A DNA stretch of 23,533 nucleotides from CAXPZW01 sp049594615 (GTDB lineage Bacteria; Bacteroidota; Bacteroidia; Flavobacteriales_D; Sanyastnellaceae): NCBI GenBank assembly GCA_049594615.1, contig JBMYJR010000050.1, forward strand, positions 1 to 23,533, in the 5' to 3' direction. Shown here piece by piece: positions 17,023-23,533 of the stretch (the first letter of the stretch is position 1; every line of letters begins with the position of its first letter). The notes beneath the pieces are model-generated. The model searched no databases, was not told the DNA's origin, and worked only from the letters and a program-made list of their open reading frames with translations. Made by a program: the position numbers and the translations under genes.

Positions 17023-17758
17023 CCCCCACAGGCTGACGCAGCAATTCCATCAACGGTTCTTTTCGGTAGCGCGAAACGGGGATGTCCTCGCCCTGGCGCA
17101 TGCGCAGCGTACCTCCACGACCGCGGGTGTACTGCTCAATCTCCTGCAGATTGACCACAAACGAATCGTGGCAACGAAAGAATCCGAACGGCTCCATTTG
17201 CGCTGCGAGGTACTTGATGGACCGGCTGGCTTGGAACTTGCGCCCGTGGGTGAGGTAGACGTCCGCATAGCTTCCCGCGGTATTTACATATGCCACCTCG
17301 TTCAAACGCACCAATCGGAACCCTTTGACCACAGGAATGGACACGGCTTGCGCCTGGACGTGCTCCCAATTGTTGGGCAATACATGGAAGGCGCCGGCCT
17401 CAACCTTGCTGAGCTTTTTGCGCTGGGCTTCAAAGCTCTCCAGCAAACCACCTATCTCGTCCAAACTGGTGGGCATGAGCAGTTGGGCTTTGGCGCCCGT
17501 CGCCTCCAATTTATCCTGGGACCACCATTGGCCGGTGAGCACTACTGGAATCGCTCCTCCCAAGTTGATGCGACGCTCCACAAGTTCTCCACTGACAAAC
17601 ACCACGTCCGGGCGGTGTTGGCGGATGGCCTGTTCACCAGCTTCCAATCCGCAGGCGATGGCCAACAGGTCAATCTGGTCCACAAGGGACCGCAAGTAGG
17701 TAGGGAGCATGCCCGAAGCGCCGGGGCGAACTTCAAGCAACAAAGCAGTGGTACGCAT
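16988..17758 (-). CDS. LytTR DNA-binding regulator with degenerate receiver-like domain
   Basis: A 256-residue regulator. Residues about 138-240 are a LytTR domain: LVRLNEVAYVNTAGSYADVY, then FFRCHDSFVVNLQEIEQY and the closing IPVSRYRKEPLMELL. Residues 1-110 look like a response-regulator receiver (TTALLLEVRP, RQHRPDVVFVSGELV, AIPVVLTG, AQLLMPTSLDEI). The expected phospho-acceptor Asp is Ser56 and the conserved Lys is Met95, while Thr75 remains. It therefore probably does not work by phosphorylation. No histidine kinase gene is near. The ATG at 17758 is chosen because receiver-like sequence starts there. The longer frame to 17995 runs into the divergent outer membrane protein gene. It may control that gene or itself. 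The minus-strand upstream region has TACCTTTTG, one base too long for a standard -7 box. Confidence 0.88.
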   Translation of the reverse strand: MRTTALLLEVRPGASGMLPTYLRSLVDQIDLLAIACGLEAGEQAIRQHRPDVVFVSGELVERRINLGGAIPVVLTGQWWSQDKLEATGAKAQLLMPTSLDEIGGLLESFEAQRKKLSKVEAGAFHVLPNNWEHVQAQAVSIPVVKGFRLVRLNEVAYVNTAGSYADVYLTHGRKFQASRSIKYLAAQMEPFGFFRCHDSFVVNLQEIEQYTRGRGGTLRMRQGEDIPVSRYRKEPLMELLRQPVGVTSSASTPIVN

Positions 17759-17764
17759 GGAATA

Positions 17765-17773
17765 ACAGTTTGG
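17765..17773 (+). promoter_or_regulatory. candidate LytTR binding half-site (ACAGTTTGG)
   Basis: ACAGTTTGG fits the published LytTR consensus [TA][AC][CA]GTTN[AG][TG] at every position. It lies seven bases upstream of the regulator's own ATG, in the 88-base region shared with the divergent large gene. At the 13-base spacing expected for the partner repeat, ACCAAAAGG (17787-17795) matches the ends but not the GTT core, so only one good half-site is visible. Confidence 0.25.
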
Positions 17774-17812
17774 CAGTAAGAATGGTACCAAAAGGTAAAC
17801 AATTAAAGGGCT

Positions 17813-17820
17813 TAGATTCG
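17813..17820 (+). promoter_or_regulatory. putative -7 box before the large outer membrane protein gene (TAGATTCG)
   Basis: TAGATTCG is one base from TAnnTTTG and lies 26 bases before the TTG start at 17847. No -33 TTTG is evident. Confidence 0.25.
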
Positions 17821-17846
17821 TTATCCCATAGCCGAGACAACGCGGA

Positions 17847-20800
17847 TTGCGCCTATTTCTGACCATAGCCTTTGGACTCAGCTTCTTGCTGGGCACTGCC
17901 CTGTATGCCTCAGGACAAACCGAACCGGTGCGTCTGCCTTGGCCTGCGGGACAAGACTCATTGGTCCTGGAAGCCGCCGGGGTCATGCTGCCCACAGTGG
18001 CCCTGTACCGCGGTGATCAGCGCTTGCCGCTCACCGCCTACTCGGTGCTGGGCACCCCACTCGTGGTCCGCTTGACACCGGACACCGATCCAGGCGGCTT
18101 GCGCTTGGAGTACCGCACCTTTTCGGCTCCTGTAGCCGGTACCTTTTTCCTGCGCGATACCACCGAAATGAACCAGGTGATCCGCGACTTTTCAGCCTTT
18201 GAACCATCAGGGGGGCCACCCCCCACTCCCGCCTTCGCCTCCACCATCAACAAATCCGGCTCCCTCAGCCGCGGCATTGCCTTTGGAAACGCTCAAAACC
18301 TGAGTGTCAATTCCAACCTCAACCTGCAACTCTCTGGACGCGTGACCGACCAGGTGCAAATCCTAGCCTCCATCACCGACAACTCCATCCCCATCCAACC
18401 CCAAGGCAACACCCAACGCCTGCAGGACTTTGACCAGGTGTACATTCAGCTGTTTGACGACAACGAAAAACTCGTGGCCGGCGACTTTCAAGTGATCGAG
18501 AACAGCGACCACTTTTTGCGTTTCAACAAACGTGCGCAAGGCCTGCTGTTTGACGGCAAGTACGACCGCAACGAGGGCGAAAACTGGCGGATTCAAGCCT
18601 CGGCCGCATTGAGTAAAGGCAAATTCTCGCGCACGGAACTCCAAGGGGTGGAAGGCAACCAGGGGCCCTACCGTCTGACCGGTCCAGCAGGCGAACCCTT
18701 CATCATTGTGCTGGCCGGCACCGAGCGCGTGTTCATCGACGGCCAACTGCTACAACGTGGCCAAGACGCCGATTACGTCATCGACTACAACACCGCCGAG
18801 ATCACCTTTACTCCCCGCCGCCCCATCACCAAGGACCGCCGGATCATTGTGGAATTCCAATACTCGGACCGCAATTATGCGCGTTCGGTGCTCCAGGGCC
18901 AGGCCGTGTACACCGCTAAACGCCGCACCGGCTACGTGCGTTGGTTTGCCGAGACCGACAGCCGCAATCAACCGCTGCAACAGGAGCTCTCGCTGGCTGA
19001 CCGAGATGTACTGGCCGCCGCCGGCGACGACTTGCTGGCCGCGGTGGTGCCGGGCATCGACAGCGTGGGCTGGTCTCCGGATGCGCTGCGATACGCACTG
19101 CGCGATTCGTTGGGCTTTGCCGATGTGCTGGTGTTCAGCACCAATCCTGACTCAGCGTTGTACCAGGCCGTATTCTCAGAGGTGGGCCAGGGCAACGGCG
19201 ACTACGTAGAAGACGGGTTTACCGCCAGCGGGCGCATCTTCCGATGGATTGCGCCGGTGGAAGTCGCCGGGGAGTTGGTGTCGCAGGGCAACTACGCCCC
19301 GCTACAATTGCTGGCCCGCCCAGAACAGTTGCAAGTGGTTACCGGAGGAGGAACGCTGCAATTGGGCAAGGGGTGGTCGGTCTTTGGCAACGGGGCCTTG
19401 AGCGTGTACGACCGCAACACCTTCTCAGAAATCGGCAACGAAAACAACAACGGCCAAGCCGCGCACGCCGGCACCCGCTACACCCGCGCCGCCACCGATT
19501 CCCTGCCCTGGAAGTGGGACTTGGAAGTGGCCGGGGAATACGTGGCCGAGACCTTCTCTCCTGTGGAACGCTTCCGCGCCGTAGAGTTCTGGCGCAACTG
19601 GAACTTGCTGGGCACCGAACTCGAGGGCAACCAATTGGGCGGCGGGTTCAAGGTGGTGGGCAACCGCATCAATGTGGCCCGACTGGAACTGGGGCTGGAA
19701 CATTTAGCGTACGGCGAATTCAACGGCAACAAGGCCAACGTCGGCCTCAAGTGGCAACCCGAAAAAGGTTTTGTGCAATACACCGGGAGTGCCCTGCAAG
19801 CCACCTTCAACGACAACAGCACCTTTGCCCGACACAAAACTCACGCCTACCGCACCTTGGGCAAAATGCGTGTGGGCTACCGCGACGAATGGGAGTGGAA
19901 CGAACGCCGCGACGCGGCCAACCTGCTGCCCAACTCCTACCGCTTCCACGATTGGGAAACCTACTTTGCCACGGCCGACACCACCGCCGCAGGGCTACAG
20001 GTATTCTACCGCGTACGCACCGACCGCCTCAGCGACTCCGCCCAATTTGCACGCGCCAACGTAGCCGAGCAAGTGGGCCTGCGCTTAGACCTGGTGCAAA
20101 ACCCCAAGCACCAACTGCGCGTGAACGTATCCAACCGCGAACTGCGTGTGGTGGACGACGAGCTCAGCACCTCCACCCCTGAATCGACCCTGCTTGGACG
20201 CCTGGAGCACAGACTGGCCCCGGGCAACGGCGTGATGCGCAGCGACCTCTTTTACGAAACCGGCAGTGGGCTTGAGCAAAAACGCGAGTTCGTGTACATC
20301 GAGGTGCCGCCCGGCCAAGGGGTGTACGTTTGGAACGACTACAACGAAGACGGCATCAAAGACCTCGGCGAGTTTGAAATTGCCGCCTTTGCCTACGAGG
20401 CCAACTACATCCGCACGTTTGTGCCGGGCACCGAGTACATCAGAACGTACACCACGGCCTTTACCTATGCGCTGCTGCTTTCGCCCGAGCGCGCCGCGGG
20501 GTTAAAGGGCAGCAAGATGCAATGGCTCGAACGCTTCAGCGCACAAGGCTCGGCCAAGCTCCAGCGTCGAACGTTGCTGGAAGAGGGCTCGGACCGTTTC
20601 AACCCTTTGCTGCGTGATGTGGCCGACAGCAACCTGGTGAGCATCGAAAGCGCCCTGCGCGGCACGCTGTTCTTCAACCGCAACAATCCGCGATTTGGCT
20701 TCCAATTCAGCGTGCGTGAAGTGCAAAACAAAACCCTGCTGGCCAACGGGTTCGACAGCCGCGAACTGCGCGTGTACGAGGGGATTGTGCGGGTGCTGGT

Positions 20801-21290
20801 GGCCCAGCAATTCACCTTACGGGCGTTTGGATCTTATGGCCTCGATGGCGCTGCGGCAGACTACACCACAGGGCGTAACTACAGCATCGACCGCTGGGAA
20901 GTCAAGCCCGAGCTCACCTGGCAACCCGGCACCCAATACCGGGTTGCCATGGAGTTGCGCTACACAGACAAAGTCAATGCGCTTAGCCTCGGAGGCGAGG
21001 AGGCTACGATTGAGTCGATCACCGGTTCATTCCGGGTGGGAAGTGCCGAAAAAGGAAGTGTGGAAGGACGCCTCAGCTATGTCAACATCGCCTATTCGGG
21101 CACGGGTCAAAACGCGCTGGCGTTTGCCATGCTGGAGGGCTTGGTACCCGGGCGCAATGGGACTTGGAGTCTGGACGTGCGGCGCAATGTGGCCCGCAAC
21201 CTCCAACTCAGCGTGCGCTATGAGGGGCGTACCTCATCGCGTGCGGGCACGGTGCACAGCGGAGGCTTGCAAGCCCGCGCCTTCTTCTAG
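17847..21290 (+). CDS. large conserved-type outer membrane beta-barrel protein of unknown function
   Basis: An 1147-residue exported protein that I cannot tie to a named function. I believe similar proteins occur in other Flavobacteriales. The start is a TTG. An in-frame TAG lies at 17829-17831, no ATG occurs in between, and the TTG begins a good signal peptide ending near ASGQ (about residue 24). A Pro-rich linker (GGPPPTPAF, 122-130) leads to GSLSRGIAFGNAQNLSVNSN (138-157), then many amphipathic beta strands rich in Asn, Arg and Tyr, typical of a big outer membrane barrel. Residues 831-842 (DYNEDGIKDLGE) form a calcium-loop-like motif, followed by FEIAAF and EYIRTYTTAF. The C-terminus ends in aromatic ...ARAFF, like a barrel-assembly signal. 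It is divergent from the LytTR gene (88 bases) and its stop is six bases from the converging lipoprotein gene. Confidence 0.8.
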   Translation: MRLFLTIAFGLSFLLGTALYASGQTEPVRLPWPAGQDSLVLEAAGVMLPTVALYRGDQRLPLTAYSVLGTPLVVRLTPDTDPGGLRLEYRTFSAPVAGTFFLRDTTEMNQVIRDFSAFEPSGGPPPTPAFASTINKSGSLSRGIAFGNAQNLSVNSNLNLQLSGRVTDQVQILASITDNSIPIQPQGNTQRLQDFDQVYIQLFDDNEKLVAGDFQVIENSDHFLRFNKRAQGLLFDGKYDRNEGENWRIQASAALSKGKFSRTELQGVEGNQGPYRLTGPAGEPFIIVLAGTERVFIDGQLLQRGQDADYVIDYNTAEITFTPRRPITKDRRIIVEFQYSDRNYARSVLQGQAVYTAKRRTGYVRWFAETDSRNQPLQQELSLADRDVLAAAGDDLLAAVVPGIDSVGWSPDALRYALRDSLGFADVLVFSTNPDSALYQAVFSEVGQGNGDYVEDGFTASGRIFRWIAPVEVAGELVSQGNYAPLQLLARPEQLQVVTGGGTLQLGKGWSVFGNGALSVYDRNTFSEIGNENNNGQAAHAGTRYTRAATDSLPWKWDLEVAGEYVAETFSPVERFRAVEFWRNWNLLGTELEGNQLGGGFKVVGNRINVARLELGLEHLAYGEFNGNKANVGLKWQPEKGFVQYTGSALQATFNDNSTFARHKTHAYRTLGKMRVGYRDEWEWNERRDAANLLPNSYRFHDWETYFATADTTAAGLQVFYRVRTDRLSDSAQFARANVAEQVGLRLDLVQNPKHQLRVNVSNRELRVVDDELSTSTPESTLLGRLEHRLAPGNGVMRSDLFYETGSGLEQKREFVYIEVPPGQGVYVWNDYNEDGIKDLGEFEIAAFAYEANYIRTFVPGTEYIRTYTTAFTYALLLSPERAAGLKGSKMQWLERFSAQGSAKLQRRTLLEEGSDRFNPLLRDVADSNLVSIESALRGTLFFNRNNPRFGFQFSVREVQNKTLLANGFDSRELRVYEGIVRVLVAQQFTLRAFGSYGLDGAAADYTTGRNYSIDRWEVKPELTWQPGTQYRVAMELRYTDKVNALSLGGEEATIESITGSFRVGSAEKGSVEGRLSYVNIAYSGTGQNALAFAMLEGLVPGRNGTWSLDVRRNVARNLQLSVRYEGRTSSRAGTVHSGGLQARAFF

Positions 21291-21296
21291 AAAAAC

Positions 21297-21821
21297 TCAG
21301 TGCTTGGAGTAGCCGATGCGTGAGCCATTGGCGTTGAATTCCTCCCAAATGCCGGACTTCTGGCCTTTGTCGTACACGCCTTTTTCGCGCAGGTTGCCCT
21401 CGGTGTCAAAGCGGCGGTACAGCCCGTGGCGCTGGCCTTCGTTGTTGAACACGATCCACTCGCCGATTTCCTTGCCGTTGCTGTAGGCGCCTTGGATGCG
21501 CAGACCACCGTCGGGGAAGTAGTTTTCGTAGGGACCGTCGTATTCGCCCACGTTGTAGTTGTTGACCGAAAGTAGGTTGCCTTCCATGGTGTAAGCGTGC
21601 CAAGTGCCGTGGCGCTCGCCGTCTTGCAAAGGGCCTTCTATGCGCACGCCGCCGTCGTCGTAAAAGAACTTTTCGCCGATGATGTTGGTCTCGCTGGCGT
21701 CGTAAATCACCATGCGTTCGGGGTTGCCGTTGGGGTACACTTTGACAATGCGCTCCACGGAATCACCGGAGCCACAGGCCACCAAAAAGGCGGCAAACAA
21801 AAGCAGGAGTGTTGTTCTCAT
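21297..21821 (-). CDS. YwqK/MORN-repeat lipoprotein
   Basis: A 174-residue lipoprotein with signal ending FLVAC (Cys16 lipidated). It is followed by about five to six repeats of a MORN-like or YwqK-type unit, in which a turn such as DGERHGTWHAY, VGEYDGPYENYF, NGKEIGEWIVF or KGQKSGIWEEF alternates with a short strand. Databases often label such proteins 'toxin-antitoxin system YwqK family antitoxin'. That label comes from a B. subtilis neighbour and I would not carry it over, because no toxin gene is adjacent. The gene's ATG overlaps the stop of the polyprenyl synthase gene (ATGA at 21821-21818), so the two are co-translated. A surface or periplasmic binding role is inferred. Confidence 0.82.
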   Translation of the reverse strand: MRTTLLLLFAAFLVACGSGDSVERIVKVYPNGNPERMVIYDASETNIIGEKFFYDDGGVRIEGPLQDGERHGTWHAYTMEGNLLSVNNYNVGEYDGPYENYFPDGGLRIQGAYSNGKEIGEWIVFNNEGQRHGLYRRFDTEGNLREKGVYDKGQKSGIWEEFNANGSRIGYSKH

Positions 21822-22792
21822 TTTTCGCGTTCGATGGTATAGTGCACCAGTCGTTCCAAAGAGTTGCGTGCGTCGGACACTGGCAGCTCGTGCAGCAGTA
21901 CGAGTGCTTCGTCGCGGAAGGCCAGCATGCGGTCGCGGCTGTAGGCGATGCCGTCGGTTTCCAGCACGAAGTCGATGACCTCACGCACCCGCTTGGGGTT
22001 GTCGTGGTGCTTTTTGATGGTGTTGATGATGCTGCGGCGCTGGCTGCTGTCGGCCTGGTTGAGGGCGTGGATCAGCGGCAGTGTCATTTTCTTTTCCTTG
22101 ATGTCGATGCCGGTGGGCTTGCCAATGTTCTTTCCGGCGCCGTAATCAAACAAGTCGTCTTTGATCTGGAAGGCCATGCCGACCTTTTCACCAAAGGTGC
22201 GCATGTGCTCCACCAGCTCGGGGTCGGCACCGGTCGAGGCAGTTCCACTTGCGCAGCAAGCCGCAATCAGGGAAGCGGTTTTTTGACGGATGATGGTGTA
22301 ATACACCTCCTCGTTGATGTCCAACCGGCGGGCCTTTTCGATTTGAAGCAGCTCGCCTTCGCTCATTTCTCGCACGGCCGTGGACACGATGCGCAGCAAA
22401 TCAAATTGCCCGTGTTCCACCGACATCAGCAACCCGCGTGACAGCAGGTAATCGCCCACCAATACGGCCACTTTGTTCTTCCACAGCGCGTTGATCGAGA
22501 AGAACCCCCGGCGCATGTTGGCGTCGTCCACCACATCGTCGTGCACCAAGGTGGCAGTGTGCAAGAGCTCGATGAGCGAGGCAGCGGTGTGGGTGTTTTC
22601 CTGAACATCCCCAGTGGCTTTGGCCGAGAGAAACACAAACAGCGGGCGCATTTGCTTGCCCTTGCGTTTGATGATGTAGTGGGTGATTTTGTCGAGCAGC
22701 GGCGTGGTGCTCTTCATGGCCGCTTTGAAATGGCCTTCAAAGTCGCGCATTTCCTGCACTACCGGGGCGGTTATGTCTTTGACCGAGGCCAT
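21818..22792 (-). CDS. trans-polyprenyl diphosphate synthase (long-chain, quinone side-chain type)
   Basis: Extends allylic diphosphates with isopentenyl diphosphate. From the ATG at 22792 the protein is 324 residues. It has the first Asp-rich motif HDDVVDD (84-90) inside IELLHTATLVHDDVVDD, KNKVAVLVGDYLLSRG (105-120), and the second Asp-rich motif QIKDDLFDYG (209-218). The residue five before the first Asp of DDVVD is a small Ala (A80), which in this family favours long products, so octaprenyl-like chains for menaquinone are likely. That chain-length call is inference. The start is moved from a longer frame (22843) to 22792 because a perfect -7 box ends six bases before this ATG and the family's sequence begins here. 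The downstream lipoprotein gene overlaps its stop. Confidence 0.93.
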   Translation of the reverse strand: MASVKDITAPVVQEMRDFEGHFKAAMKSTTPLLDKITHYIIKRKGKQMRPLFVFLSAKATGDVQENTHTAASLIELLHTATLVHDDVVDDANMRRGFFSINALWKNKVAVLVGDYLLSRGLLMSVEHGQFDLLRIVSTAVREMSEGELLQIEKARRLDINEEVYYTIIRQKTASLIAACCASGTASTGADPELVEHMRTFGEKVGMAFQIKDDLFDYGAGKNIGKPTGIDIKEKKMTLPLIHALNQADSSQRRSIINTIKKHHDNPKRVREVIDFVLETDGIAYSRDRMLAFRDEALVLLHELPVSDARNSLERLVHYTIEREK

Positions 22793-22798
22793 TCGGTC

Positions 22799-22806
22799 CA
22801 AAATTA
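22799..22806 (-). promoter_or_regulatory. putative -7 box of the polyprenyl synthase unit (TAATTTTG)
   Basis: The minus strand reads TAATTTTG, an exact TAnnTTTG match ending six bases before the ATG at 22792. It decides the start of the gene and predicts a leaderless or near-leaderless mRNA. Confidence 0.45.
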
Positions 22807-22929
22807 CGCCATCCAAGTCACGCGAGCGTATCGGAACCCACAATGCTTCGTGGATGAAGCAGTCATTCTCCTACACGACGGCATGCTTTTGGCCCTACCT
22901 TGTCCTCCTATACCGAAACCCCATTAACC

Positions 22930-23533
22930 ATGCACATGCCTGCTTCTGGCCGATGGACCGCTCTGTTGGCCTGCCTCTTGACCCCATTTGCACTGTTCTC
23001 CCAACTCCATTCGCAACCCGCTTGCAACGGCGATCACGTGCGCTGCATGGGCATAGTAGGACTTGACCAAGTCATGCACACCACCGTTCCGCCGCCCGAA
23101 GGCTACACCTTTGGCGACTCGCGCGAGGTGTCTATTACGGTCAATTACAATGGGTTTACCCCCGAGGCGCAAGCCGCCTTCCAATACGCGGTAGACATTT
23201 GGGCTTCACTGCTCACCTCAGAGGTCAACATTGTGGTGGACGCCACTTGGGAAAATATCCCGGGCAACACCCTGGGTTTTGCGGGGGCTACCAACTACTG
23301 GACCAACTTCTCTGGCGCGCCGCAGGACAACGTCTTTTACCCTTCAGCCTTGGCCAATAAACTCGCCGGATTTGATTTGGATCCAGGGCAATCCGACATT
23401 GTTGCGTCCTTCGACTCGGGCACCAACTGGTACTTGGGCACCGACGGCAACCCGGCCTTCAACGAGTTTGACTTTGTGTCGGTCGTGCTGCACGAACTGG
23501 GGCACGGCCTAGGTGTGGCTGGCTCTGCTACCG
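22930..23533 (+). CDS. secreted zinc metallopeptidase-like protein, 5' part (runs off the window)
   Basis: The frame is open from the ATG at 22930 to the window edge (201 codons and one base), so the 3' end is missing. A signal peptide is visible (basic/polar start, hydrophobic TALLACLLTPFALF, likely cleavage near FSQ). The mature part has VSITVNYNGFTPEAQAAFQY, an Ala/Trp-rich helix AVDIWASLL, VNIVVDATWENI, and ends in HELGHGLGVAG, with H188, E189 and H192 of a HExxHxxG zinc motif. The third zinc ligand expected after GxxH lies at or beyond the edge. A matrixin-like or astacin-like metallopeptidase of the extracellular type is the best guess. Secretion by the type IX system would require a C-terminal sorting domain that cannot be seen. 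The second in-frame ATG (22936) is an alternative start. A weak TACCTTG lies 27 bases upstream. Confidence 0.75.
   Translation, partial: MHMPASGRWTALLACLLTPFALFSQLHSQPACNGDHVRCMGIVGLDQVMHTTVPPPEGYTFGDSREVSITVNYNGFTPEAQAAFQYAVDIWASLLTSEVNIVVDATWENIPGNTLGFAGATNYWTNFSGAPQDNVFYPSALANKLAGFDLDPGQSDIVASFDSGTNWYLGTDGNPAFNEFDFVSVVLHELGHGLGVAGSAT

Noticed and set aside
17759..17995. Upstream extension of the LytTR gene to 17995
   Set aside because: It overlaps the signal-peptide region of the large outer membrane protein. Receiver-like sequence begins at 17758.
21297..21821. Toxin-antitoxin system suggested by the YwqK-type lipoprotein
   Set aside because: No toxin-like gene lies beside it, and the protein has a lipoprotein signal, which does not fit a cytoplasmic antitoxin.

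Overview
The window is a compact, GC-rich, gene-dense stretch of a Bacteroidota chromosome, most likely a GC-rich member of the Flavobacteriales. The lineage call is inference. It rests on the fused murF-alr gene, the long type of urocanase, the long PurF, a DUF5522 protein, a DUF2490 protein, LytTR regulation, a TetR-TolC-MFP-RND cassette, starts without clear Shine-Dalgarno sequences, and repeated TAnnTTTG-like promoter boxes. No tRNA, rRNA, CRISPR array, insertion sequence or phage gene was recognised. No stretch longer than 300 bases lacks a gene.

Layout. Bases 1-150 hold at most the tail of an upstream gene. On the minus strand follow amidophosphoribosyltransferase (151-2043, purine synthesis) and a PLP-dependent ACC deaminase / D-cysteine desulfhydrase homologue (2096-3052). 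On the plus strand come a 57-residue Cys-rich DUF5522 protein (3116-3289) and urocanate hydratase (3326-5365). Next is a plus-strand efflux operon led by its own TetR regulator: tetR (5504), a TolC-like outer membrane factor (6139), a lipoprotein membrane-fusion protein (7548) and an RND pump (8946-12437), ending in a strong hairpin terminator at 12488-12516. On the minus strand, thymidine kinase (15147-15827) is translationally coupled to bifunctional MurF-Alr (12688-15147), which makes and uses D-alanine for peptidoglycan.

Divergent from thymidine kinase is a two-gene envelope unit: a small lipoprotein (15944-16354) and a DUF2490 protein (16354-17022). The latter overlaps, tail to tail, a LytTR-type regulator (16988-17758) whose receiver-like domain lacks the phospho-acceptor. 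Divergent from that regulator is a very large outer membrane protein of unknown function (17847-21290, 1147 aa). Converging on it are a YwqK/MORN-type lipoprotein (21297-21821) and a trans-polyprenyl diphosphate synthase (21818-22792), which share an ATGA overlap. The window ends inside a secreted zinc metallopeptidase-like gene (22930 to the edge).

Most genes are housekeeping or envelope genes. The parts with least precedent are the 1147-aa outer membrane protein with its divergent pseudo-receiver LytTR regulator, and the lipoprotein/DUF2490 pair. A second recurring signal is promoter-like boxes only 4-6 bases before several ATGs, which predicts leaderless mRNAs. I see no clearly new multi-gene system, and the candidates are scored accordingly.
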